A stretch of DNA of 64,000 bases, taken from contig NZ_LS483446.1 of assembly GCF_900476215.1 (NCBI RefSeq), forward strand, positions 1 to 64,000, given 5' to 3'. Position 1 is the stretch's first letter. Every line of letters begins with the position of its first letter. Both the position numbers and the translations under genes were made by a program. Below are positions 1 to 10,241 of this stretch, one piece after another. The notes under the pieces were generated by a model that was given only the letters and a program-made list of their open reading frames with translations, was not told where the DNA came from and searched no databases. The stretch comes from Helicobacter mustelae (GTDB taxonomy: Bacteria; Campylobacterota; Campylobacteria; Campylobacterales; Helicobacteraceae).

Positions 1-1290
1 ATGACAGACAAAAATCTTCAAGAAATTTTCAAAAATGAGTTTGAAATCGAAGAATATGACAGCATTTTTTCTCAAATCAAAATCGTAGAAAATCCCCAAA
101 ATAGCGACGTTGTAAGCTTCATTGCTCCAAATGTCTATATCGAAAAATGGATCAAGACCAAATACTTGCAAAGACTCGCAGAGATCCTAGAGAAGCATTA
201 CAATATCACGCCAGAAATCCACGTCGTCACAGCGGTGAAAAAAAGTCATGTGAAAAGCTTAAAACAGGGTGCTAAAAAGATGGAGGCTGCACTCAATGCC
301 TCCTATACTTTTGAGACTTTCATCCAAGGGGACTCTAATAAATTTGCCTATGAAATCGCAAAAAAAATTTGTGAAAAACAAGGAAAGGCCTATAATCCCG
401 TTTTATTCTATGGAGGCACAGGACTTGGCAAAACACATCTCCTCAATGCCATTGGCAATAAGGTCATCGAAAAAAACAAAAGCGTGATTTACATCACCTC
501 AGAGCAGTTTTTGAATGATTATTCAGAGAGACTGAAAAGCAACACGATGGAGAAATTCCGCGAAAAATATCGCAATTGCGATTATTTACTCATTGATGAC
601 ATTCAGTTTTTTGCAGGCAAGATTCAAATCCAAGAGGAGTTTTTCCATACCTTCAATGAATTGCATCTCAAAAACAAACAAATCGTAATCACTGCAGACA
701 AGAGTCTCAAGCAAATCCTAGGGCTAGAAGAGAGGCTAAAATCTCGCTGTGAATGGGGGATTACTGCAGATATCCAACCCCCGGGGATTGAGACCAAAAT
801 TGAAATCATCAAGCAAAAATGCATCATTCATCATGTTGAGATTAATCAAGACATCATCGAATGCCTCGCTTATAATATTGGAGGGAATATCCGTCAGATT
901 GAGGGCATCATCTTGAAACTCAATGCGCTGCCGCTTTTAATCGGGCAGCCAATCACGCTTTCTATGGCACAAAATGCCATCAAGGACATCCGCAAGGAAG
1001 TCAGTGAAAACATCGACATCAATGCCATCATCAAGGCCACGGCAAGGGAATTTAACATCAAACCAAGTGAGATCACCTCAAAAAGCAGGGCCACAAAAAT
1101 CGCTCAAGCTAGACGCATTGTAATCTATCTCTCCAGAGAACTCATCCCACATTCCATGGCAATGATTGCTCAAAGTCTCAACATGAAAGATCATAGTGCA
1201 GTGAGCAAAGCAGGGACAAAAATCAACAAAGAACTCAAAGAAGATCCCGCCCTCCAGCTGGCAATAAATGAAATTAAAAGCAAGCTATAA
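1..1290 (+). CDS. dnaA: Chromosomal replication initiator protein DnaA
   Basis: Binds DnaA boxes at the origin and melts it in its ATP form, then recruits the helicase. The 429-residue protein shows the AAA+ core with Walker A GGTGLGKTH at residues 138-146 and Walker B LLIDDIQF near 195-202. The C-terminal DNA-binding domain carries the DnaA signature MKDHSAVSKA near 394-403. The N-terminal domain I and the linker are short, as in other Helicobacter. The ATG is base 1, so the promoter and any upstream half of a bipartite origin lie outside. The next gene is dnaN, after a 150-bp spacer containing DnaA-box-like sites. Identification is secure. Confidence 0.98.
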   Translation: MTDKNLQEIFKNEFEIEEYDSIFSQIKIVENPQNSDVVSFIAPNVYIEKWIKTKYLQRLAEILEKHYNITPEIHVVTAVKKSHVKSLKQGAKKMEAALNASYTFETFIQGDSNKFAYEIAKKICEKQGKAYNPVLFYGGTGLGKTHLLNAIGNKVIEKNKSVIYITSEQFLNDYSERLKSNTMEKFREKYRNCDYLLIDDIQFFAGKIQIQEEFFHTFNELHLKNKQIVITADKSLKQILGLEERLKSRCEWGITADIQPPGIETKIEIIKQKCIIHHVEINQDIIECLAYNIGGNIRQIEGIILKLNALPLLIGQPITLSMAQNAIKDIRKEVSENIDINAIIKATAREFNIKPSEITSKSRATKIAQARRIVIYLSRELIPHSMAMIAQSLNMKDHSAVSKAGTKINKELKEDPALQLAINEIKSKL

Positions 1291-1441
1291 TTAGATTTTT
1301 TTGCTACAATCAAGCAGAAAAATATGTGAATCAATGAGCAAAACAAAAACCTTCATTTCGTCTCCATTATCGGGGCTTTTCAGGGGTTTTTCACATTTTT
1401 CACGGCCCTACTAATACTACTAAAATTCTATTATCGAAGGA
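1291..1441. other. dnaA-dnaN spacer with DnaA-box-like sites (candidate oriC part)
   Basis: Three 9-mers resemble the Helicobacter DnaA box (core TTCAC): TGATTCACA on the minus strand at 1325-1333, TTTTTCACA at 1387-1395 and TTTTTCACG at 1396-1404, the last two directly abutting. H. pylori has a bipartite origin with one box cluster downstream of dnaA, so this spacer is a reasonable candidate for that part. No long AT-rich unwinding element is obvious. The sites are seen; the origin role is inferred. Confidence 0.45.
1418..1426 (+). promoter_or_regulatory. Possible -10 element of the dnaN promoter
   Basis: TACTAAAAT lies 22 nt before the chosen dnaN start and resembles the extended -10 used by Helicobacter sigma-80. 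No clear -35 is expected in this group. Prediction only. Confidence 0.3.
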
Positions 1442-1447
1442 ATGAAG

Positions 1448-2512
1448 ATGAAATTTCATGTTAATAAGAATCATTTTGAAATTATTCTCAATCACTTGCA
1501 GCCATTTTTAGACAAAAAAGACTCCTCACAAATCACTTCTCACATCTATCTAGAAACTAAAGAAGAAAAACTTCAATTAAAAGCTACAGATTATGAAATT
1601 GGCCTAGAGACAAAAGTAGATATCAAAAAAGAAATCGATGGAAACGCCACAGTCAATGGTAAAAAAATCCTAGAAATTGTAAAACGCCTCAAAGAAGGAG
1701 AGATCACTATCGAGACAGATTCTCAAAATCTCCACATCAAACAAGGAAAATCAAAATTCAAACTTCCTATGTTTGATGCCAATGAATATCCAAAAAACAT
1801 TGTTGATAAAAATATAACAGAAATTCATTTTGATACCTCTAGCTTCATTCAATCTCTCAAAAAAATTACCCCAGCCATTGATAGCACCAACCAAAAGCCA
1901 GAACTTACAGGAGCATTGTTGGAATTTAAAGATTATTCTTTTCATTTTGTAGCAACAGACACAAGGCGCCTAGCCCTAATCAAGCAAGATATTCAATCTA
2001 TTGAAAGCTTTTCTATTATCCTGCCAAAAAAGGCCATCAGCGAAATCTCTAAACTCTTTTCTGAAAACATAAAAATCTTTTATAATGAAACCCAGCTCAT
2101 CATAGAAAATGAATATTATTCTTTCTTTACAAGGCTTATCAATGGAAGATTCCCTGATTATCAAAAAATCCTACCAAAGGAATTAAAAATTCAACTTCAA
2201 CTACCAAAAGACAAGGTAATTGAAGCCATTAGACTGATTAATTCCCTCTCCCAAAAAATTAAAATCACTCTAAGGGAATCTGAGGTATTTTTTGAAACGA
2301 TTTCTATAGAAAATTCTGAACAGGCGCAGACGCAATTTGAATATCAGACAAATATCAAAGAAGAGATTTCTATTGGGGTGGATTCCCGTCATATCCTAGA
2401 TTTCCTCGCACAAATTGACACCAATATTTTTGAAATCTGTATCAATGAGGTAACCACTCCCTTCATCGTGAAAAGTGAGAATTTTTTGACTTTGATTCTA
2501 CCTATCAACTAA
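1448..2512 (+). CDS. dnaN: DNA polymerase III sliding clamp, beta subunit
   Basis: Forms the ring-shaped processivity clamp on DNA and is the docking platform for polymerase III and repair enzymes. The 354-residue protein has the usual three-domain clamp length and typical segments such as NGKKILEIV, FKLPMFDANEYP, TDTRRLAL and GRFPDYQKILP. I prefer the ATG at 1448 over the in-frame ATG at 1442: the Shine-Dalgarno AAGGA at 1437-1441 is 6 nt from 1448 but abuts 1442, and MKFHVNKN matches the N-terminus of other Helicobacter clamps. gyrB follows after 9 nt, suggesting co-transcription. Confidence 0.96.
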   Translation: MKFHVNKNHFEIILNHLQPFLDKKDSSQITSHIYLETKEEKLQLKATDYEIGLETKVDIKKEIDGNATVNGKKILEIVKRLKEGEITIETDSQNLHIKQGKSKFKLPMFDANEYPKNIVDKNITEIHFDTSSFIQSLKKITPAIDSTNQKPELTGALLEFKDYSFHFVATDTRRLALIKQDIQSIESFSIILPKKAISEISKLFSENIKIFYNETQLIIENEYYSFFTRLINGRFPDYQKILPKELKIQLQLPKDKVIEAIRLINSLSQKIKITLRESEVFFETISIENSEQAQTQFEYQTNIKEEISIGVDSRHILDFLAQIDTNIFEICINEVTTPFIVKSENFLTLILPIN

Positions 2513-4840
<2,328 letters not shown>

Positions 4841-5083
4841 ATGGACAAAATTACAATCATTGATGGCGTAGAGATTTTGGAGAAGGGTTCCCCATTTTGG
4901 GGTTGGCTTTTGTTTTTTTCTGCTTTGTTTTTGGGTGTTTGGGTCTATTTTATCCCGACTTTCATCGCTTTCAAAAGAAAACATATTAGCCGCTATGGAA
5001 TTTTTATCATTAATCTTTGTTTTGGTTTTACCTTTTTTGGCTGGATCATCGCCCTGGCTTGGTCTGTGAGCAAAAAAGATTAA
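4841..5083 (+). CDS. Small membrane protein, superinfection-immunity (Imm) family
   Basis: An 80-residue protein with two hydrophobic segments, about residues 17-45 and 53-75. Between them lies the pattern YFIPTFIAFKRKH, and the end reads FGWIIALAWSV. This matches the widespread family named after phage T4 Imm, whose chromosomal members have no established role. The ATG directly follows the gyrB stop codon and no ribosome site is evident, so translation probably depends on coupling to gyrB. Its last 4 bases overlap the convergent C39 peptidase gene. The family match is from memory of the pattern; an immunity function should not be assumed. Confidence 0.7.
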   Translation: MDKITIIDGVEILEKGSPFWGWLLFFSALFLGVWVYFIPTFIAFKRKHISRYGIFIINLCFGFTFFGWIIALAWSVSKKD

Positions 5084-5739
5084 AAGGGATGAATTATTTG
5101 ATTTTTGATTGCTTCTTGGAAAATTTCTTCGTGATTTTTGGGAGGTTCCTTAAGTCTTGTTTTTGATCCCTCATCTTTTGGAAGAATTGCTAAAATACTT
5201 CCAGAATGTTTTTTAGTATCTCTTTGAGCAAACATCTCTTTAAATTTTTGTATTCTGATTTTTATATTTCCCAAGCTTGGGTCTGCGAGATAAATAAATT
5301 TTTTATCCGTACCAATAAAAACACTAAAATGAGGGCTTTTCCTCGTCATTAGATAAAGGATCACAGGGATTTTGATTTGCAATAAGGTATCAAAATCTAA
5401 GCCCAATGCTAGAGCCTTGAATCCTTTGGATTCTGAAAAATTTGCCAAATCCAAAAAAGAAATTTCAATTTTTTGCTGTTTTTTCTTTTCTAAATTCTTT
5501 TTTTCAAAAATATAGTCCAAAACATCATTTTCATCTACTTTGGTATTGAGATAGTAGGTAAAGAGAGTCGCAAGTGATGCAGCACCACAGCTATAATCAT
5601 ATTGCTGTTTGATGAGATTTTTGCTTTTGATTTCTACCCAAGATTGCAGGGGTTTTTCAAAGAAGAAAAAATTGTTGTCAAAAAATGTATGAGCAAAACT
5701 TAGAGAGATGAATTGTAAAAAGAAAAATAGGGATTTCAT
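5080..5739 (-). CDS. Exported C39-family (double-glycine-type) cysteine peptidase
   Basis: A 219-residue protein with an N-terminal signal sequence (hydrophobic residues 4-15, likely cut after SFA at 14-16), so it acts in the periplasm. The papain-like C39 catalytic residues are all present: Gln45/46 and Cys51 in QQYDYSCGAASLATL, His137 in SPHFSVFIG and Asp153 in LADPSLG. Classical C39 domains are fused to ABC transporters and cut leaders after Gly-Gly; free-standing exported versions occur in the Fap/Fil-type systems of Gram-negatives. It is the last gene of a leftward operon and its ATG overlaps the stop of the preceding barrel gene (TAATG). The likely substrate is the leader-bearing peptide encoded at the operon head; that link is inferred. 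Confidence 0.8.
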   Translation of the reverse strand: MKSLFFFLQFISLSFAHTFFDNNFFFFEKPLQSWVEIKSKNLIKQQYDYSCGAASLATLFTYYLNTKVDENDVLDYIFEKKNLEKKKQQKIEISFLDLANFSESKGFKALALGLDFDTLLQIKIPVILYLMTRKSPHFSVFIGTDKKFIYLADPSLGNIKIRIQKFKEMFAQRDTKKHSGSILAILPKDEGSKTRLKEPPKNHEEIFQEAIKNQIIHPF

Positions 5740-6587
5740 TAAAATTTATACAAAAAGGAAAGGTTGAGATTATTGTTTATATAGCTGCTTGTGTTGAGAT
5801 TTTCTACATTGAAAAATACAAATAATTTTTGGGTGGCCTCATAGGAGAGGCCGAAGTTATATCCGATAGAAGAACCCTCAGTTGCAATGACTTTATGATT
5901 GATTTTGTCTGCTGTTTTGTAATAATACTTCACTCCAACATTCAGCGAGATAGAGGGATTTATAGCAAAATAAATCATAGGGTTTAATGTGAAGATTTTG
6001 CCATAGACAAATGTTGAATTTTGAAATTTATTGTCAAGATTGAAAAAAAGGCTTGCTTGGACGAAAAACACAATTGGATCCACTGTATAAAAACTTGAGA
6101 GAAAAACATTGTATGCGCTGAAAGAATCTAATTTGCTTTTGTTTTTGAAGGTTGATGTCTTCATAATGTCTGTTGTAAAGCCAGCAAATAATGAAGGAAA
6201 GCGATCTTCTTTTTCCAAAATTTCCGCTATTTATAGAGCTAAATGTCTTATTCATATTGCTAATTTTTGTGTGTTGGTAGTAGCCATTGACTGAGCTAAA
6301 AATCTCAATTCTATCTGTAATCCCATAGCGTATTGAAAAATTAGCATTTAAATAATCTTGATTTAAATCTTGCATATTTAGGATAGGAATTGGGATGAAG
6401 CTATTGTCAGAGAGTTGATAGGCAATCGTGCCAGCCTCTGTGTTTTTGTTTTTGATATTGATGTAAGAAAACTGCGTTGTTAATCTTAGTTTGTTTTTTC
6501 GCTCAAAGTTTCCTTGATGGAAATTGGTGCAGCAGATAAGTAAGAACAAAGGATCATAAGAAGAAATAAACTCCTCATAATTCTCAT
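5739..6587 (-). pseudogene. Outer membrane beta-barrel protein gene with two frameshifts
   Basis: Read from ATG 6587 (or ATG 6578) the first frame gives a clean signal sequence, MRSLFLLMILCSYLSAA, then stops. The barrel continues in a second frame (RLTTQFSYINIKN through SIRYGITDRIEIFSSVNGYY to NSGNFG) and then in the first frame again (KEDRFPSLFAGFTTDIMK to the terminal SFLYKF). The breaks fall at an A6 run (plus-strand T6, 6494-6499), where one more A is needed, and an A5 run (plus-strand T5, 6210-6214), where one fewer is needed. The two errors cancel: 849 bp is 283 codons. The YGITDRIEIF motif is typical of barrels in Fap/Fil-like secretion loci. It may be inactive, slippage-prone or a sequencing artefact. 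Confidence 0.75.
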
Positions 6588-6591
6588 ATTC

Positions 6592-7353
6592 TTACCAAGT
6601 TGTATCTAAACTCACACCCATTTCTAGCATAACGGCGAAATTATTTCCACTTGGATAATTAAGACTAGGTGTGAGATGTAGTTCATTTTGTCGGTAGTAG
6701 ATCCCTTTGACTTTGGCATAAAAATCAGGTCTTTTTAGTCTGTCTTCTTGTGCATAGACATTTACAATATCCCTTCGATGGATATATCCAAAGCTAAATT
6801 CCACTCGATGAACATTAGCGTTTTTAACAAGCTTATTAAATCCTGCAAATGCATGCCTTACCCAAGGAGCAATTGAGTAGCTCAAATCATACTCTAAATG
6901 ATGAATTTCACTAAGGGGAATTCTCTGATAGATCCTTCCTCCAAAAAATACCGAAACATTCAGCTCTCTTTGAGGGCTCCCTATGCCAAAACTATAATAT
7001 CCTATAGGTATTACCAAACCGATCAAAAAGGGAGTTTTTAAGGATCCCGTATTGATACCAATATAGGGAGAGATGAAATAGATGAAGCTTTGGGCATTAA
7101 AATTTTTATTTGTCTGGTAATTATAGGTCACAGTGCCGTTAATTCCAATATGAAAGTACTTTCGATAGGTTTCTGAGCTTATAGAAAATAACCCTCCTAC
7201 ATTGTTTAGATTCCCATAGTGGGTTTGGAAATTTCCATAATAGCTCCCTAATCCAAGACGAAAATCTGTACAACGATCGCTATGGCATCGAAATGCCGAT
7301 GCCATATCTGTAAAAATGCCAATAAAAAACAAAATTTTTGCAAACTTCAACAT
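6592..7353 (-). CDS. Outer membrane beta-barrel protein
   Basis: A 253-residue protein with a signal sequence (MLKFAKILFFIGIFTDMASA, cut after residue 20). Alternating hydrophobic/aromatic strands suggest a barrel. Two cysteines (C23 and C28) sit right after the cleavage site. A strand VHRVEFSFGYIHRRD resembles the HRVEF strand seen in the other OMPs of this window. It ends in LDTTW, an aromatic C-terminus as expected for BAM-dependent insertion. It lies 21 bp downstream of the leader-peptide gene and 4 bp upstream of the frameshifted barrel gene, so it belongs to the C39 operon. The specific function is unknown. Confidence 0.75.
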   Translation of the reverse strand: MLKFAKILFFIGIFTDMASAFRCHSDRCTDFRLGLGSYYGNFQTHYGNLNNVGGLFSISSETYRKYFHIGINGTVTYNYQTNKNFNAQSFIYFISPYIGINTGSLKTPFLIGLVIPIGYYSFGIGSPQRELNVSVFFGGRIYQRIPLSEIHHLEYDLSYSIAPWVRHAFAGFNKLVKNANVHRVEFSFGYIHRRDIVNVYAQEDRLKRPDFYAKVKGIYYRQNELHLTPSLNYPSGNNFAVMLEMGVSLDTTW

Positions 7354-7374
7354 AAAATCTCCAAAATGAACAGA

Positions 7375-7617
7375 TTAGTAAAAAGAATACATAGAATCAA
7401 ATTTGTCGCATTTATGATTCAATAAAGAATTTAGACCCCAAGTTGCTAAACCTATAAGTGGTATTGCCCACCAAAATTTTCCTTGAATTTGTTTCATTTC
7501 TGTGTCATTAAGGATAGTTACGTTATTTGCACTTTGCTTTTGACCAAACAAGACCTGTGCATCCCCAGAGGAAAGAGCAGCTTCTTTGGCATTGATTCCT
7601 GCAAGAGTGAGCAACAT
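7375..7617 (-). CDS. Small exported peptide with bacteriocin-type leader motif
   Basis: The first ATG gives 80 residues: a truncated signal-like start (MLLTLAGINA), a polar stretch, then LNDTEMKQIQGK at residues 36-47, which fits the double-glycine leader pattern L-x-x-E-L/M-x-x-I-x-G-x with Lys in place of the last Gly. The remaining ~34 residues (FWWAIPLIGLATWGLNSLL and a Cys-containing tail) look like a small membrane-active or amyloid-like core. Upstream in the same frame, codons KILCFV complete a normal signal sequence, and a strong AAGGAGA site lies at 7644-7650, but AUA stands near where AUG should be and is one base out of frame. The gene may therefore be poorly translated. The C39 peptidase in the same operon is the obvious candidate processing enzyme. 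Confidence 0.6.
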   Translation of the reverse strand: MLLTLAGINAKEAALSSGDAQVLFGQKQSANNVTILNDTEMKQIQGKFWWAIPLIGLATWGLNSLLNHKCDKFDSMYSFY

Positions 7618-7650
7618 TACAAAACAAAGAATCTTTTATTTTATCTCCTT

Positions 7651-8071
7651 ATAAAGATTATTTATCTTTGGTTTACTAATAACACAAAGATAAATACACG
7701 CTAACAAAAATCCTTTTTCTCGTCAAGATATAGTGCAATATTCATAATAAAATCGAGATAAAAGTAACATTGTATTTTTTCCTATGAGGAGAGCCTGTTT
7801 ATTTGGGAAACGTGGGACATTACAGCCCTAAGAATTTGCCATTTGAGAAGGGATTAAATCGACTTAAAAAGACCTAAAAGCCACGGTGTATAGGACTAGT
7901 TTGCTTTTGATTTCCATTTAGAGGAGAGATTTTAAGCATAGGTGTTTTGCTCTTTTTGCTTAATTTTTTATTTTGGTTTTTTAGTGATTTTTTGGATTTT
8001 TCTCATTCAAAGAATTTTTAGTTTTTTAGTGACTAGCAGGAGGATTTTTGAAAATATCTCACAAAAAACAT
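7651..8071. other. Intergenic region, no gene recognised
   Basis: About 420 bp between the head of the C39 operon and the end of galE. It must hold the leftward operon promoter near 7660-7760. The remainder is T-rich with no credible open frame, tRNA or known structured RNA that I recognise. The 7780-7920 part is less AT-rich than its surroundings, but I could not assign it. Confidence 0.4.
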
Positions 8072-9076
8072 TTATAACATTTTCTCCCATTCATATGCGC
8101 TTTTTATGATCATTTCTATGTCATCAAATTTGGGACGCCAGTTTGTAAGTCGCAGGATTTTTTGATTATTGGCGATGAGCTTGGCGGGATCCCCTGCGCG
8201 TCGGGGCATCTCCTCGACAAGAAAGTCTTGTTTTGTCACTCTTTTCACAGATTCTATGATTTCTTTTACGCTATATCCACGGGAATATCCCACATTAAAA
8301 ATCTCTGATTGCCCTGTGTGTTTTAGGAATTGGTATGCACTCAAATGCGCACTCGCTAAATCATTGATATGAATATAGTCTCTGATGCAAGTGCCATCTT
8401 TTGTCGGATAGTCATCCCCAAACACTCCCATTTTTGTCCGTTTTTTTGTGGCGCATTCCACTGCGACTTTGATGAGATGGGTGGCATTTTTGCTACGCTG
8501 CCCTAGGCCCATCTCTCCTATACTATTGGCTCCTGCAACATTGAAATAACGCAAAATGCCAAATTTCAAATCACTCGTATTGCTAAGATCTTGCAAGATC
8601 CTCTCACTCATCATTTTGGATGCGCCATAGGGGTTGATGGGCTGGAGGGGAAAATCTTCGCTAATGACATCAAAATCTGGTTGCCCATAAACAGCAGCAG
8701 TAGAAGAAAAAATAAAAAAGCTTACTTGATATTTACTACATAGCTCCAAAAGGAAAGTAGTGTTTAAGGTGTTGTTTTTGTAGTAAAAGAGAGGATTTTT
8801 GGTGGATTCTTCTACACTCAATGCAGCAGCAAAGTGCAAAACCCCCTCTATTTTTTGGGAGGAAAAGATTTTTTCTACTTCATGATGGTCGGCAAGATCG
8901 AGGCAAAAAAACTCTATGCGATGCGGGAATTTTGCCTGCAAAAAAGCGAGATTTTCTCTAAAACCTGTGGAGAGATCATCAATGAGTAAAAACTCACAAT
9001 CCGTCTGCTCCAAAAATTCCAATAATGTATGCGACCCGATGTAGCCACAACCACCTGTCACAAGAATTTTTTCCAT
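8072..9076 (-). CDS. galE: UDP-glucose 4-epimerase
   Basis: Interconverts UDP-glucose and UDP-galactose (or the N-acetyl forms) for LPS and glycan synthesis. The start is set at ATG 9076, giving MEKILVTGGCGYIGSH with the NAD-binding GGxGxxG directly at the N-terminus; AAAGGCG precedes it, whereas the upstream 20 codons are not family-like. The extended-SDR active site is seen as Ser124/Ser125 (FSSTAAVYG), Tyr150 and Lys154 (YGASK). At 334 residues it has normal length. It is divergent from the thioesterase gene. Confidence 0.95.
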   Translation of the reverse strand: MEKILVTGGCGYIGSHTLLEFLEQTDCEFLLIDDLSTGFRENLAFLQAKFPHRIEFFCLDLADHHEVEKIFSSQKIEGVLHFAAALSVEESTKNPLFYYKNNTLNTTFLLELCSKYQVSFFIFSSTAAVYGQPDFDVISEDFPLQPINPYGASKMMSERILQDLSNTSDLKFGILRYFNVAGANSIGEMGLGQRSKNATHLIKVAVECATKKRTKMGVFGDDYPTKDGTCIRDYIHINDLASAHLSAYQFLKHTGQSEIFNVGYSRGYSVKEIIESVKRVTKQDFLVEEMPRRAGDPAKLIANNQKILRLTNWRPKFDDIEMIIKSAYEWEKML

Positions 9077-9166
9077 AAAATCGCCTTTGTTTGTCCTCAT
9101 TATATCCAAAGTAAAAAAGATGTGATAGATTAACAAATCTTTTTAATATCAAAAAAGGAGCAAAAA

Positions 9167-9622
9167 ATGCAGGAAGAATATGATTTTGATACAAGGACTT
9201 TGATTATGTCTGTACTTGTGAATCCGTCTATGGCAAATTTTACTGGGGTAATGCATGGAGGAGATTTGCTAAAGATTTTAGACCAGGTGGCTTATGCTTG
9301 TGCTACTCGTTATTGTGGTGTGGGTGTGGTGACCATGGCAGTAGATAGCGTGACTTTCAGGCATCCAATCCCTATTGGTTCCTTACTAACATTTTTGGCG
9401 AGTATAAACTATACAGGAAAGACAAGTTGTGAAGTCGGGATTAAGGTGATTAGCGAAGATATCAAAAACAAATATGTAACGCATTGCAATAGCTGCTATT
9501 TTACTATGGTAGCAGTGGATCAGGGCAAAAAGGTAGCCGTCCCACAGTTTGAACCCAAGACAGAAATAGAAAAGCGGCGCTGGGCAGAGGCGATAGAACG
9601 TCGTAAGAAAAATATCAGGTAA
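9167..9622 (+). CDS. Acyl-CoA thioesterase, hotdog fold (YciA-like)
   Basis: A 151-residue protein hydrolysing acyl-CoA thioesters. The hotdog signature is GVMHGGDLLKILDQVAYACA at residues 26-45, with the catalytic Asp in LKILDQ. The strand AVDSVTFRHPIPIG follows and matches the VTFxxPIxxG block of the YciA/BACH family. An AAGGAG site precedes the ATG at 9167. The last 8 bases overlap the convergent unknown gene. The physiological acyl chain cannot be read from the sequence. Confidence 0.88.
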   Translation: MQEEYDFDTRTLIMSVLVNPSMANFTGVMHGGDLLKILDQVAYACATRYCGVGVVTMAVDSVTFRHPIPIGSLLTFLASINYTGKTSCEVGIKVISEDIKNKYVTHCNSCYFTMVAVDQGKKVAVPQFEPKTEIEKRRWAEAIERRKKNIR

Positions 9623-10226
9623 ATAAGTTTTCTAAACTTTCTTCTTTGGTATAGAGTTTGATGAAATCTTGAAATTCCCGCTCTATATCTCTATTCCCAT
9701 AGTAATCGATTAAAATCTCCTCCTCTTGCAAAGAGAGGGTGATAATTCCAATGATGCTCTCTGAAGCCTGCTTGAAGCAAAATTCCAAATATTGACAGAA
9801 GGTTTTACCAATGAAATGCAAATCTCTTTTATTTTTGGAAACCAATCCAAAAAAGGAATATTTTTTCTGTATGAAACAATGATTTTTATACAAATGGTAT
9901 TGCAAGGTAGGAATGGAGCTGTTTTTGATGAATTTTTGTTCGATATGGATTCCGAAGATGAGATTTTTTCCCCCTTTGATACTAAAAGATCGGAAATATT
10001 CTTGAAGGCTAATTGGCGTATTTTTGTGATTTTCATTATTTTGATGGATGATAAAATACAAAAGATCATCAATATCATTATGAAGTTTTTCGATTTTTTG
10101 ATTGGTTTGTTCAAAAAGGTTTTTTTTATCCGCAAGCTCTACATATGCCCTATTCAACGTGCTTTCTAAGACTTGTATATAATATTTTTGATCAGAAATA
10201 ATTTTTTCGTAATCTTTCTTTTTCAT
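9615..10226 (-). CDS. Unknown protein, third gene of the pdxJ-pdxA operon
   Basis: A 203-residue protein I do not recognise. Residues 1-70 are charged and heptad-like (DYEKIISDQKYYIQVLEST, then KIEKLHNDIDDLL), consistent with a coiled coil. The remainder is mixed alpha/beta with many aromatics. There is no signal sequence or membrane segment. ATG 10226 is preceded by AAGGAAGGAAA at good spacing. It lies 15 bp after pdxA and is probably co-transcribed, but nothing in the sequence ties it to vitamin B6. It overlaps the convergent thioesterase gene by 8 bp. Confidence 0.65.
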   Translation of the reverse strand: MKKKDYEKIISDQKYYIQVLESTLNRAYVELADKKNLFEQTNQKIEKLHNDIDDLLYFIIHQNNENHKNTPISLQEYFRSFSIKGGKNLIFGIHIEQKFIKNSSIPTLQYHLYKNHCFIQKKYSFFGLVSKNKRDLHFIGKTFCQYLEFCFKQASESIIGIITLSLQEEEILIDYYGNRDIEREFQDFIKLYTKEESLENLFT

Positions 10227-10241
10227 CAATTTCCTTCCTTT

